Origin: Phocoena phocoena
Taxonomy: Eukaryota > Chordata > Mammalia > Artiodactyla > Phocoenidae
Reading direction: 5' to 3'
Length of the DNA stretch: 64,000 nucleotides
Assembly: GCF_963924675.1 (NCBI RefSeq)
Contig: NC_089219.1
Location: 149,998,288 to 150,062,287, forward strand
In this document: positions 1 through 13,400 of the stretch, one piece after another
Numbering within the stretch: the first letter of the stretch is position 1
Layout: the number at the start of each line of letters is the position of its first letter
Program-made: the position numbers and the translations under genes
The notes under the pieces: generated by a model
Told to the model about the DNA's origin: nothing
What the model saw: only the letters and a program-made list of their open reading frames with translations
Databases searched by the model: none

Positions 1-3000
1 ATAAGCAAACAGATGTCCAGGTATAGGAAGCATGAAGTGTCCCAAACAAGATGAACCCAAACAAACCTACACCAAGACATGTTATAATTAAAATGGCAAA
101 AGTTAAAGACAAAGAGAGGCTTTTAAGGCAGCAAGAGTTAATTAAGTTAAAGAGTTAATTTTAAGGGAACCCTCATAAGGGTATCAGCTGATTTCTCTAC
201 AGAAATGTTGCAGGCCAGAAGGGAGTGACAAGATATATTCAAAGCCCTGAAAGGGAAAAATCTACAACCTAGGATACTCTACCCAGCAAGATTACCATTT
301 AGAATAGGAGAGATAAAGAATTTCTTAGACAAGCAAAAAATAAAAGAATACAGCAATATTAAACCTATCCTAAAAGAAATATTTACAGGTCTTCCCCAAA
401 TAGAAAAGAAGCAAGAATCTATAGAAAAAAAATCACAATTGGAAAGTAAATCACTTAAATAAGCCAGTAATCACTTAAATAAGCCAGTATTTTAAAAAGA
501 AATTTTTGTGAAAACGATGACAACCACAATGAACAGCAAAAACATAAATATGAAGATGTAAAAGAGGACATCAAAATCAGAAAATGTGGGGAAGGAGAGT
601 AAGAAAATGTAGGGGTTTTTTTCAGAATGTGTTTGAGTCTATATGACTACCAGTCTAAAGCAAGTAGATATAGGAAGGGGTTAACATACTTGAAAAATAG
701 GGTAACCACAAACCAAAAATATACAATAGATTCACAAGACCCAAAAAGAAGAGTACGCAAGCATAATACAAAAGAAAATCATCAAACCACAAGAGGAAAA
801 ACAAAAAGAAAAAGAAAGGAACAAAGAAGAAATAAAAAATCAACTTGAAAATCCATAGAGTGGGAGGTTGGTTGAAAAAATGAGAGCTTACCATAGGTTG
901 CCTACAACAGACCCACTTTAGGGCAAAGGACACACATAGATTGAAAGTGATGGGATGAAAAAAGATATTTTATGCAAATGGAAATGACAAGAAAGTGGGG
1001 ATCACAATATGCATATCAGACAAAATAGACATTAAAACAAAGGCCATAAGGAAAGATAAAGAAAGGCACTATATAATGATAAAATGAACAATGCAAGAAG
1101 AGGATATTACACTCATCAGTGTATACACACCCAGTATAGGAGCACCCAAATACATAAAACAAATACTAACAGACATAAAGGGAAAAATTGATAGGAATAC
1201 AATAATAATGGGAGACTTTATCACCCCACTCACATCAATGGGCAGATCTTCTAGACAGAAAATCAATAAGGCAACAGAGATCCTAAATGATATAATAAAC
1301 AGTTAGATTTAATTGATAATATTAAGACCAGAAAAATTTTAAGACCAAAAAACCCAGAACACCCAGTCTTTTCAAGTGTACATGGAACATTCTCTAGGAT
1401 TGACCACATCCTAGGGCACAAAACAAGCCTCAACAAATTTAAGAATCTAGAAATTATTTCAAGCCCATCTTCTAAGCACAGTGGCATGAAACTAGAAATC
1501 AACCACAGAAAAAGAAATGAGAAAAAAATGATTACATGGAGACTAAATAACATTCTACTAAAAAACAAATGGGTCAATGATGAAATCAAAGAGGAAATTA
1601 AAAAATACCTTGAGACAAATGAGAATGAAAACACAAGCACACAAAATCTATGGAATATAGCAAAAGAAATTCCTAGAGGGAAGTTCACAGCAATACAGGT
1701 CTTCCTCAAAAAACAAGAAAAACCTCAAATAAACAATCTAATCTACCACCTAAAAGTATTAGAAAAAGAACAAACAAAACATAAAATCAGCAGAAGGAAG
1801 GAAATAATAAAGATCAAAAAGGAAATAAATAAAATAGAGATTAAAAAAATAGATAAAAACCAACAAAGAGCTGGTTCTTTGAAAGGGTAAACAAAATCCA
1901 CAAACCTCTGGCCAGGCTCACCAAGAAGGAAAGAGAAGACCCCCCCCCAAAAAAAAAAAATAAGAAGAAATGAAATAGGAGAAATAACAACTGATACCAC
2001 AGAAATACAAAAAACCATAAGAGAATACTATGAATAATTATATGCCAACTAACTTGACAACCTAGAAGAAATGGACAAGTTTCTAGAAATATAGAGTCCA
2101 ACAAAATGGAATTAAGAAGAAATAGGTAGGGCTTCCCTGGTGGCACAGTGGTTGAGAGTCCACCTGCCATTGCAGGGGACATGGGTTCATGCCCCGGTCT
2201 GGGAAGATCCCACATGCCATGGAGCAGCTGGGCCCGTGAGCCATGGCCACTGAGCCTGTGCGTCCAGAGCCTGTGCTCTGCAATGGGAGAGGCCACAACA
2301 GTGAAAGGCCCGTGTACCACAAAAAAAAAAAAAAAAAAAAAAAAAAAGAAGAAATAGGTAACTTGAACAGGCCGATCACTAGAAATCAAATAGAATATGT
2401 TAAAAAAAAACAAAAAAATACAACTGCCTACAAACAAAAGTCCAGGACCAAATGCTTCACAGGGAAATTCTACCAAACATACAAAGAAGAACTTATATCA
2501 ATCCTTCTCAAACTCTTTCAGAAGATTGAAGAGGAGCGAATACTTCCAAAGACATTCTATGAAGCCACCATCACCCTGATACCAAAACCAGACAAAGACA
2601 CTACCAAAAAAGAAAATTACAGGTCAATATCTTTGATGACTATAGATGTAAAAATTCTCAACAAAATATTAGCAAACTGAATCCAACAACACATAAAAAG
2701 GATGATACAGTACAACCAAGTTGGATTCATCCCAGGGTCGCAAGGATGGTTCAACATATGCAAATCAATCAATGTGATATACCACATCAACAAAAGAAAA
2801 GACAAAATACACATGATCATCTCAATAGATGCAGAAAAAGCATTTAATAAAATTCAACATCGACTCATGATAAAAACTCTTACCAAAGTGGGTATAGAGG
2901 GAACATATATTAATGTAATAAAAGCTATTTATGACAAAGCCACAGCCAATATAATACTTAATGATGAAAAGCTGAAAGGCTTGCTGCCCAAATCTGGAAC

Positions 3001-5200
3001 AAGACAAGGATGCCCACTCACACTACTTCTATTCAACATAGTATTGGAAGATTTAGCCACAGCAATCAGACAAGAAAAAGGAATAAAATGTATCCAAATT
3101 GGAAAGGAAGAGGTAAAATTGTCATTATATGAAGATGACATGATATTACATATAGAAAATCCTAAAGACTCCACACAAAAACTACTAGAACTGATAAACA
3201 ATTCAGCAAGGTAGCAGGATACAAGATTAACATACAGAAATCAGTTGCATTCTTTACACTAACAATGAAATACCAGAAAGGGAATGTAAAAAGCAGTCCC
3301 TTTTAAAATCACATCAACATATAGAATAAAATACTGAGGAATGAACCAGACCAAGGAGGTGAAAGACTTATATGCTGAGAACTATAAAACATTAATAAAG
3401 GAAACTGAAGATGATTCACAGAAATGGAAAGATATCCCATGCCCTTGGATTGGAAGAATTATTATTGTTAAAATGCTCATACTAGCCAAAGCAATCTACA
3501 GATTTAATATGATCCCTATCATATTACCCATGACATTTTTCACAGAACTAGAACAAATAATCCTAAAATTTGTATGGAAACATAAAAGACCCAGAATTTC
3601 CAAAGCAATCCTGAGGAAAAAGAACAAAGCTGCAGGCATAACCCTCTCATACTTCAGACAATACTACAAAGTTATAGTAATCAAAACAGCATCGTATTAA
3701 CACAAAAACAGACATATGGATCAATAGAACAGACCAGAGCCCAGAAATAAATCCACATATCTACGGTCAATTAATTTTCAATGAACGAGACAAAAATATA
3801 CAATGGAGAGAAGGCAGTCTCTTCTGCAAGTGGTTTTGGGAAAGTTGGACAGCTGCATTTAAATCAATGAAGTTAGAACACACCCTCACACCATACACAA
3901 AAATAAACTCAAAAATGGCTTAACGACTTAACCATAAGACATGACATCTAAAACTCCTAGAGGAGAATATAGGCAAAAACGTTCTCTGACATAAATTGTA
4001 CAAATGTTTTCTTAGGCCAGTCTCCCAAGGCAATAGAAATAAAAACAAAAATAAACAAATGGGACCTAATCAAAATTACAAGCTTTTGCACAACAAAGGA
4101 ACCATAAACAAAACAAAAAGACAACCTACAGACTGGGAGGAAATATTTGCAAATGATGTGACCAACAAGGGCTTAATTTCCAATATATACAAACAGCTCA
4201 TACAAGTCAATAACAAAAAGAAAAAAGAAAACACAATCGATAAATGGGCAGAAGACCTAAATAGACATTTCTTCAAAGAAGACATAAATATGACCAGCAA
4301 GCACATGAAAAGATGCTCAACATTGCTAATTATCAGAGAAATGCAAATAAAAACTCCAGTGAGGTACTACCACACACCAGTCAGAATGGTCACCATTAAA
4401 AAGTCTACAAATAACAAATGCTGGAGAGAGGGTGTGGAGAAAAGGGAACCCTGCTACACTGTGGTGGGAATGTAAATTGGGCAGCCACTATGGAAGACAG
4501 TATGGAGGTTCCTCAAAAAACTAGAAATAGAGTTATCCTATGATCCAGTAATCCCACTCTTGGGCATATATCCGGATAAAACAATAAATCAAAAAGATAC
4601 ATGCACCACTATGTTCGTAGCAGCACTATTCACAATAGCCAGGACATGTTAGCAACTGAAATATCCATTGACAGATGAATGGATAAAGAAGATACTGTAT
4701 ATGTATACAATGGAATACTACTCAGACATAAAAAAACCATGAAATAATGTCATTTCCAACAACATGGATGGACCTAGAGATTATCATGCTAATTTAAGTC
4801 AGTCAGAAAGAGAAAGACAAATATCATATGATATCACTTATATGTGGAATCTAAAATATGACACAAATGAGCTTATTTATGAAACAGAAACTGACTCAGA
4901 GACATTGAGAACAGACTTGTGGTTGCCAAGAGGGAGGGAGGTGGAGGTGGGATGGATTGGGAATTTGGGATTAGCAGATGTAAACTATTATATATAGGAT
5001 GGATAAACAAAAAGGTTCTACTGTATAGCACAGGTAACTATACTCAATATCCTGCAATAAACCATACTGGAAAAGAATATGAAAAAGAATGTATATATGT
5101 GTATAACTGAATCACTTTGCTGTACAGCAGAAATTAATGAAACATTGTAAATCAGCTATATTTCAATAAAATAAATTTTAATATTTAAAAATTTTTTATA
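1..5200 (+). mobile_element. L1 LINE (plus), 5' end outside window, inactive
   Basis: The first 350 bases match the ORF1 C-terminal region ([18 protein letters not shown], with a stop). ORF2 fragments then run from about 1000 (endonuclease) through the reverse transcriptase domain at 2700-3200 to the Cys-rich C-terminus at about 4450. The 3' UTR ends in an A-rich tail near 5200. Many stops and frameshifts occur. The RT active site reads YEDD instead of FADD near 3130, so this copy is dead. A SINE interrupts it at 2129-2345. Confidence 0.9.
2129..2345 (+). mobile_element. CHR SINE with 15-bp target-site duplication
   Basis: It starts GGGCTTCCCTGGTGGCACAG, has the internal tRNA-like A and B boxes, and ends in a run of about 27 A. 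AAGAAGAAATAGGTA is repeated exactly at 2114-2128 and 2346-2360, showing insertion into the older L1. The perfect duplication suggests a young copy. Confidence 0.95.
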
Positions 5201-5914
5201 ACAAATAAATATCCTTAATGGAAAAAAGAAAAAATAGTTTGTCCCAGTTTATAAAATATATAAATTATGGAATAATTCTAATGAATTTAGCAAACTCTCA
5301 CTTATCCAGCGATAATTTAACTGGAGTAAAGAAAATCATTCATTTGTGAAAGAAAATCACTGCAAGTAAGTGAAAACATTATGTAAACAAAGGGCATCTG
5401 GTTTTTGGAACCACACAGTCAGGATATGCAAAACAGTACTCATGCAATAGCAAAAGAAAGGGCAAAGGCTATGGATTCCAAGTCTGGAAAGTATTGTAGA
5501 AGAGTTAGTTAAGAAAGGAGATTGAAAGGAAAAAGGAAGGAGGGTGTAGATGGAGCCATCAGACCAACTGGGATCCTATTCTATTCTTAGTTGAGACCTA
5601 AGAAACAGGAAACTATAGTAGAGTACTTTAAACTTGTGACCATTTTACATCATAATTTAAATGAACAACAAAAGCAATTTGGGGGGGAAACATGGACATT
5701 AAACAGTGCAAAGAATATAATAAAAATATTTGCCTTTTTAAAAGAAAAGCAAACTAAAGCTAGGTTATTACCCCACATTCTTTTGAAGAGTTTACACATA
5801 GATGAGCAGTCTTTTAAAAATCCAATTATCTTAAACAGGTGAAACATTTCCCAATAAGCTTGATGGTGTTTCTTCAAAATTAAAGAGCATGGGCATATCA
5901 GTAATAGTCTACAC

Positions 5915-6105
5915 CCCGGTTTCTGAAAGTGTAGTCCAGGCCCAACAGCATCATCTCTTGGGAACTCATTAGAAATGGGATCTCATATCTCTAACGCTAC
6001 TGAAACTTTAACCTGTGGTGCGATGCTCAGATAATTGTTTGGCTTTAAAAGACTCATTAACTGGTATGTAGAGACAGTTTGGTTAATATTTGTTCGAGAA
6101 CCTTT
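5915..6105. mobile_element. MER5A-like DNA transposon remnant (hAT)
   Basis: It begins TTTCTGAAAGTGTAGTCCAG and ends near TTTGTTCGAGAACCTTTG, in the pattern of MER5 with imperfect inverted ends. The interior has CAGCATCATCTCTTGGGAAC, as in that family. It is strongly diverged. Confidence 0.6.
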
Positions 6106-6611
6106 GAGTATTTTGGTGTACGGATGTTTTAAGCAAAGAAGGAGAGTGAGGATCAGAAAGCTATTTTGTTTCGCTTCTTTAGAGGTTATTTCTACACAAG
6201 GCTTTTGAACCTTTAAAAATATTTCACCGATAGAATTTTCTATTCAGACTGTTGTGTATACATAATTTTAAAAAATGTACTGCTGATAGAGAAGTCAAAT
6301 GTGTATATTATATGTTCTATAAATATAAAATTTAAGATTCAAATGAATGCATTGTGGGTATTTTAAAAAGATAACCAAGTAACATTTAAAAAGTTTGAGC
6401 TCTATATGAGTGAAGAAGGTATTTTTACTACATAGTCCAAGCCCAGTCTTTAATATAAAAATTAGATATTAAAACCACAAATAAACCAGGAATTCCAAAA
6501 GTCTTAAAAGTATTAGTTTGATTTCAAAACTATTTCCAAAGAATTAAAGGGGGGAAAAATCACTAAAAATCAGAAATTTCAAAGTACCTAATCTTAGTCT
6601 ATGCTCCATGA

Positions 6612-6631
6612 TTTATTCTAAGTCTTTTATT
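6612..6631 (-). terminator. Candidate CD46 polyadenylation signals
   Basis: Two minus-strand AATAAA hexamers (6612-6617 and 6626-6631) lie about 770 nt past the exon 11 stop and are the first canonical signals seen there. The region is AT-rich, so chance hits are likely. No transcript evidence is available. Confidence 0.3.
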
Positions 6632-7141
6632 AAGTTGTAAATTATTTCATTAAAATTTAAGCTTGATTAGAAAACCCTATTCTCCTTAGAAGATAAATAC
6701 TTAAAAAAAATCTAAGCCCCCTTCCTTTTTTCCATTTATATAAATACAAAGACAAAATTAATGAGGTGGCTTGTAAATCTTACCCCTCTCAGCAACTTAG
6801 TTTAACCCCATCAGTTTTACTGCCACGTAGTAAATTAAGAGAACATAAAAGAGAAATCAAATAGCATTGCTTTTAATTCCCCAGTTTTACTTGTGTAAAT
6901 AACAACTCTAAATGAAAAGAAATCAAACTGGGTACTTGAAGTAGACACCTATGCAGCTTCTTACAAGTACCTAAGCTATTCAGACAAATGAAACTTTCAC
7001 CATAAAAATGTCAGTGACTACAGCTTTCAAAGTTAAAAGTGAACGGTTTTAAATTTAATCTCAGCTATTAGTTCAAGCTAGGCAGTAGGGTACATCTAGG
7101 GTAGGGAAGGCCCCATAACAGTCCATGATTTGCTGCAGCAC

Positions 7142-7174
7142 TTAAACTTCAAATCCCACAGAAATTTTTCTTAC
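7142..7174 (-). other. Possible remnant of a CD46 cytoplasmic-tail exon (CYT-1 region)
   Basis: About 210 bp past the stop in exon 11 the minus strand has a frame ending DVRKISVGFEV-stop, which faintly resembles the end of the human CYT-1 tail (HREVKFTSL). Possible acceptors are TGTGCAG near 7193 and TATTTTCAG near 7235. Neither gives a phase that fits the candidate donor at 7394 in this frame: the donor is phase 0 and the frame needs phase 1. It may be a decayed exon, untranslated sequence or chance. Confidence 0.25.
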
Positions 7175-7384
7175 ATCATAATATATGAAGCAACCTGCAC
7201 AGATTACTCTTGTTGAGTTGATATTAAAAGAAGCTGAAAATATTTTTAGTAAAGAAATGCAATCCAAATGGCATACACATGCAGGCACATTTTTTAAAAC
7301 GTTGGCATGTAATATAGAGTACAAACAAAACTGCATAAAACTATGTTAAGAGTGAGAAGGACCAATAAATTAAAGAAACACGCC

Positions 7385-7455
7385 TTAATGTACCCTCTCT
7401 CTCCACCTCGTGGAAAATTTGCACAGGTAGGCACCAACTATTGCAACGGCAGCAA
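7385..7455 (-). CDS. CD46: CD46 exon 11: end of transmembrane helix and short cytoplasmic tail to TAA
   Basis: The acceptor is TTTCTTGTAG, phase 1. The frame gives [12 protein letters not shown] (rest of the helix) and then [11 protein letters not shown] before TAA at 7387-7385, leaving an 11-residue basic tail. In human CD46 the matching exon ends in a run of basic residues and splices into CYT-1 or CYT-2. Here a possible donor AGG|GTACAT lies at the corresponding place (exon end 7394, phase 0), only two codons before the stop, and it is a poor +4/+5 match. Either the gene ends here or a longer tail is spliced from 7394. The exon itself is secure; its 3' end is not. Confidence 0.7.
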
Positions 7456-10400
7456 CTACAAGAAACCAGGAAGAAAATGACATGTAACTGAAAAATCAAT
7501 GCCAAGATTCAAAATCTAGCAGAAGAAATAAGTGTTGGTTAGATTTCCAAGGTCAGAAAATGTTATTTTATTTAAGCACATACAGATTTTTATTCTATCT
7601 GGTCTCTTCACTGTCTAAATCCAATTCCCTGGAATCACTTAAACAGTTCACAGTAAGGCAGAGGAGTCCTTGATTAATTTAAAAAATTATCCAAAACATA
7701 CTTGGGATGCAAACTCGTATGGCTAAGCATCTTGAAACAACATGTATTATTTAGGGTTTTTTAGTAAGTGGACATATAGAATATAAGAGAATATACAATC
7801 ACCAACACAGGGTAGTATATTATATAAAAGCTCATGTTTTCCTAAACTGGTTTTCTTAAATTCACACTATAAAACCTAAAGAAACTGAAAAATCACTAAA
7901 AAAAATTAATGCACTTCTTCAGAGTAATACCTTGATTTAAGTGGTATCAAAGTTTGCAATACTTACATACAGAAAGAACAATTGCAACAATGAGTGCTCC
8001 ATCTGTGAAAGATGAAAAGTTTGAAGATAATTGAGCACATAGGAGTCTCCAAGTAGCTGCTGCATTTTAATTTGATCAGATCAGCTATAATTACAGCAAA
8101 GAAAAAGAATTATCAATCTAGTTTTAGCTTGACTGCTAGTGCATCCAGGTCATTTTGACTAAAGAACCCTTCAAAATAGATTCCAGAGTTAGGATCCACC
8201 TTGTGAAATTCTTAACATGAAGCTTACTTACTATCATTGTGTGCTGTAGCTACCATACCAGGTTATTTAGTAAAGGTAGTTAGGACAATGAGAATTCACT
8301 AGATTAGAAGAGAATTTTTAAAAAACATATTGTCCCATTATAGCTCAGTATTCAGTCTATTTCTTATGATTTTGTTAGGAATTTAACTTATACTTTTCCC
8401 CCAAAAGTGTGATTGTTGAATAAATTATAATAAAGTTCTATTAATTTATCACACAAATGTTATTTTCAGTCTTCACAAACAATGCTTTATCTATCATCAC
8501 CCCTCCTTATTTCCCTGTCCCCCAAATTAAGACACGGTCCTAATTACAAGGAGATTTTCTCTAATACTATAAATGAAACACCAGGGCACATTGATGAAAA
8601 CTATGCACAGAAACGTAAACATGCATTTTTGACTATCCAGAGAGCAATAAATAATACTACCAAATTACTGGATTCACTTGACACAGTGGCAATTTGACCA
8701 GTTTTCAGAGGGAAAACATAAGCCTAAAGTACATTTTATAAAAAGATTAACTTTACTAGTCTAAAGTAATAACAATTTTTCTTCATTTTCTTATCAAGAA
8801 ATAATTATATTTCATTTAAATGTCACAACTATACTTCACCAAGTTTTTTTTAACATATATTGTGTGAACAATGCAAGTCAACATAAAGTGTGCTACCCCC
8901 GCCTGTTATAAAAAAAATCTAACCCGGGCCTCCCTGGTGGCACAGTGGTTGAGAGTCCGCCTGCCGATGCAGGGGACAAAGGTTCGTGCCCCGGTCCGGG
9001 AAGATCCCACGTGCCGCGGAGCGGCTGGGCCCGTGAGCCATGGCCGCTGGGCCTGCGCGTCCGGAGCCTGTGCTTGCAACGGGAGAGGCCACAACAGTGA
9101 GAGGCCCGTGTACCGCAAAAAAAACCCCAAAAAACTAACCCAACTAATTGCATGTAAGGCTTGTGTATACAAGGTATACACAAGAAGGAAAATTTATCTA
9201 CAAATCTCCATCACAAAATAACACTATCACATGGGAAGCAGGTTACATTTTATATATTTTAACCTACACATGACTATAGCATTTAAGAAAATTACCTCAC
9301 CCCACTATGAATCCTAAGTTGGGGCAGTTCTTGAAAACTGTGTTATCTCCATGTTTACATACACTACCACTTATATTTGTCATGGGATCTGCACTATTAA
9401 AAAAACTACAAATGTCAGTTATCACCAATTTGTGACATGTTTTTTCTTCTATAATTACAGATAATTGAAATAGTTCCATGTAGAACTCTAGGGTTTCATA
9501 ATGCAGTGTTGTTTATAACCAAAATAATACCTAAATCCTCAAAATGTTCAGGCTGTAACTTATCACTTGGACTGGGATATGCTGAAAAAAGAAAAAAAAT
9601 GGAAACAAGACAAAAAGGTAGAAGAAGAAAATAATAAAGCTTAAAGACCTATAACTTTATAGGTTTTGAGCTTTTGCCTTTGTGCAAAATCCCTGATAAT
9701 TTAATTTTTCCTACATGAATTATATTAATGCTTAAAAAGTAGTGTCATAAAAATCATAAATTTATATTCAATGTCAAAATATTCTTCTTCCTGTCCATTA
9801 ACATTTCTTGGGACAATATTCTGTGGTACAGCAAACAAATTTATCATCAGTATAATGTCAAAATTAGCCTATGGATTCAATGTGATTTTACTTAAAATTA
9901 AAAGGCATAAGATGGCTTAAATATCATGTAAAAGTTGATCTGCAATAGAATGAAATTCAACATCATAAAGGTCATTTATGAAAAACCAATAGCTAACATC
10001 ACACTCAATAGTGAAAAACTGAATTTTTTTTGAAGTCAGGAACAATTCAGGATGCTCCCATTTGCCACTTCTATCAACATAAAAAAATTTTTAATTTCTT
10101 TTTCTTGCCTAGTCAGAGCAATTAGACAAGAAAAAGAAATAAAAAGCATCCAAACTGGGAAAGAAGAAATAAAATGATCTCTGTTCCAGATCACATAATC
10201 TTTTAAGTGGAAAACTAAAGATTATATACACACGCACATACATACACACAGAAACCTGTTAGAAGTAATAAATTAATTCAACAAAGTTGGAGGCTACAAA
10301 ATCAACAAAGAAAAATCAGTTGCATTTCTATACACTACCAATGAACAGTCTAAAAAGAAAATTAATTAAAAAAAAGCAACTCCACTTACAGTAGCATCAA

Positions 10401-13400
10401 AGAGAATAAAATACTTAGGAATAAACATAACGAAGGAGGTGAAAGACTTGTACACTGAAAACTACAAAGCATTGCTTAAAGAAATTGAAGACATTAAAAA
10501 GTGAAAGCACATCCTGTGTTCATGGATTGGAAGACTTAATATTGTTAAGTTGTTAATACCACACAAAGCAATCTACAGATTAAATGCAACCCTTTGACCA
10601 TATAAAAATGCATTTTGCATAAATAGACAAATTAAACCTAAACTTCATATGGAGTCTCAAGGGAGTAGAAGTAGACAGGAAAATCTTGATAAAGAAATGC
10701 AAAGTTGGGAGGACTCACATTTCCCAATTCCAAAACCTACTAAAAAGCTACAATAATCAAAACATAGTGGTATTAGCATAGAGACAGACACAGAGACCAA
10801 TAGAATAGAATAGAGAGCCCAGAAGCAACAAGGATATATTGTGCAGCACAGGGAAATATAGCTATTATTTTGTAATAACTTTAAATTGGGTATAATCTTT
10901 AAAAATATCAAATCACTATGTTGTACACCTGAAACCAATATAATATTGAAAAACAACTATACTTCAATTAAAACAAAAACCAGAGAGCTCAGAAATAAGC
11001 TTTCACTTATATGGTCAAATGATTGTTCACAAGGGTGCCAAGAACATTTAATGGGGAAAGGGCAATCTTTTCAACACATGATTCTTGGATAACTGGATAT
11101 CCACATGCAAAAGAATGAGTTTTGACATCTACCTTACAATATATACAAAAATTAATTTAAAAAGATCAAAGAACTAAACTTAAGAGCTAGGGAAGTTGCC
11201 AAGACAGTGGAGTAGGAAGACTCTGAGTTCCCCTCCTTCCTCGGGCAAATGAGAATTACAACTGTTTACAGAACAACTATGGATGAGAATGACCTGAAGA
11301 CTAGCAGAAATGATCTTCTACAACTAAGGATATAAAGAAGAAACCAACATGAGACAGGAAAGAGGATCAAAGACATGGTATAAACAAGACCCCTACCTCT
11401 GGGTAGGTGACCCACAAACTGGGAGGATCATTACAATTGCAGAGGTTGTCTCCAAGGAAGGAGGGGTCTGAGCTTCACATCAGATTCCCCAGCCTAGGGG
11501 TCCTGCACCAGGAAGACAAGCCCCCAGAATGTCCACTCTTAAAGGACGAAAACAAAATGTCTCACACTTTTGAGACCCAGGGCAGAAGCAATAATTTGAA
11601 AGGACCTTGGGTCAGATCCCCTGCTGATCTTGGAGAGGCAGAAGGCAACTGGAACTCACCCTGGGGACACAGATGGTGGCAGCAGCCATTGTTGGGAGCT
11701 CATACCACAAAGACTCTGGTGCTGGCAAACGCCATTTTGGAATCCTCCCTCTAGCTTATTAGAACCATGATATGACCCTGCCCCCCAGCAGGTGGGCACA
11801 AGTTCTGGGACACTCCAGGCCAAGCAGTTATTGGAGTGAAGACATAGCCCCACCCACAAGGAGGCTAGCTGCCTTAGGACCCCTGATCCTTCAGCTGCCT
11901 GGGACCCATCCCTTCCCAGCAGAGGGCCCAGAACCTGGCTCAATATACTGCAACGAGACCCTGGCACCTGGCTCTGCTCACTAGTGGGCCAGCACCATCC
12001 CCAGAAGCCCATGGGCCCTAGCCTCACCCACCAGCAGTCTGATTTCAGCTTCAGGAACATTGGGCTCCTAAGCCAGCTTCCCCAAGGTCAGACCCCACAC
12101 ACCAGTGGGCCAACACCAGCTCCGGGACACCCTGGACACTACAGTTAGCCAAGTTAGGAAAAAATCCTGCCCACCTGTTGGGGAAGCTAGTAAAGTAGTC
12201 TTGTTCACGCTTCAGAGGTGGAACAAGGCCTCTCTCTGACCAGACAATGACGCTAAAGTTGGCTGCATGCCAAACTGCTGAGCTACACCCAGGCCAGCAG
12301 GGGTGGTGCCTGCACACATTGTAAACCACTAGATAAGATAGAGAGTAAGTCATGGGGCTTCTTGCACCTTGAGGGTCTGGCCAGCCCCTGGGGATCAAGA
12401 ACATTCCAAGACTTACAAGTTAAGACCAAGGCATTTATGACAAGAACCAGAGCTGCAAACTTGCATGTAGGCTGATTGCTATCAGCCTGCAGCCTGGTGC
12501 TAAAAGCTGGGCTCCTTCAAGTGGCAAACTGAAGTCTCACCCGTGGAGTGGACGCACCGCCTGGGACCTTCCCAATTTGGACTCCAGATTGCTGTTCAAG
12601 GGACTTCCCAGTGCTGCTTGGATCTGGATATAGGTGTCTCCCCAGTTCAGTGATGTATAAACCTCGGTATTTATGATTTTTTCTTAGTTATACTATTATT
12701 TTCTTAATTAGTATACTGTAATATTTGTTAATTCAATAAACTCTCTCTAAATTCTTGTTTACTGAGTGTAGAGTGGTTATTTTGCCAGCGAATCCTATGA
12801 ACTTTGAAACTGAAAGTAAGGCTTTTGGCAAAACAACACCAGCAGGCTTACACCAGCCCCAGGATCTCCCAAGCCATGGCCCCACGTACCAGTAGGCCAA
12901 CACTTGCCCTGAGACCCACAGCCTGCTTCCTCAGATCCCAGCTCTACCAAATAGTACTAGCCCTACTAGTAGTAAAACCATCTATAACCACAATAAGTAG
13001 TTAAAGGATGAACAAAACAAAAAAGATGTAAAATATGATGGTTAAAAACATTAAATGTGGTGGGATGGAATAAAAATACAGGGTTGTTAGAATGCGTTCA
13101 AACTTAAGAGATTAGCAACTTAAAATAATCATGCATATGTATAGATTGCTATATATAAACCTCATGAGAACCACAAAACTCTGTAATAGATACATATATG
13201 AGAAAGAGAAAGGAATCCAACATAACACTAAAGCTAATCATCAAGTCATAAGGGAAGAGAGCAAAAGAAGAAAGGAACAAAAATGAACTAGAAACTTAAG
13301 AGCTAAAACTATAAAACTCTTAGAAGAAAACATGGAGGACAGCTTCATGAATTTGGATCTGGCAATGATTTCTTGGATGTGACACCAAAAGCACATGCAA

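Larger units (their letters stand above)
5205..7140. other. Sequence downstream of CD46, mostly unannotated
   Basis: AT-rich DNA without a convincing gene. An open frame at 5591-5842 (plus) has no recognisable domain. The high-coordinate part may be CD46 3' UTR. A MER5-like element lies at 5915-6105. Confidence 0.5.

Noticed and set aside
421..490. Tandem AATCACTTAAATAAGCCAGT duplication
   Set aside because: A single 20-bp duplication in decayed L1 ORF1-to-ORF2 sequence; ordinary replication slippage.
2129..2200. tRNA genes at the 5' ends of the SINEs
   Set aside because: Pol III box-like motifs are present, but the sequence does not fold as a full tRNA in my reading and recurs with SINE bodies and A-tails.
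2243..2680. Open frames over the CHR SINEs (here and at 8871-9221, 17772-18089, 19040-19494, 22826-23333, 41048-41579, 50174-50515, 51574-52026, 52943-53289)
   Set aside because: Their peptides ([19 protein letters not shown] and similar) recur at every SINE copy on either strand. They are translations of the repeat.
5591..5842. 83-codon plus-strand frame
   Set aside because: AT-rich, no domain, no promoter or splice context, and a frame of this length is expected by chance.
7142..7336. 64-codon minus frame as a CD46 tail exon
   Set aside because: Most of it has no similarity, the frame begins in intron-like DNA, and no acceptor fits the phase of exon 11. Only its end was kept as a weak candidate.
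11407..12404. GC-richer region with open frames on both strands, possible gene
   Set aside because: It shares phrases with 38155-38700 and follows an L1 start-like sequence. Frames are short, unspliced and without domains; best explained as L1 5' UTR.
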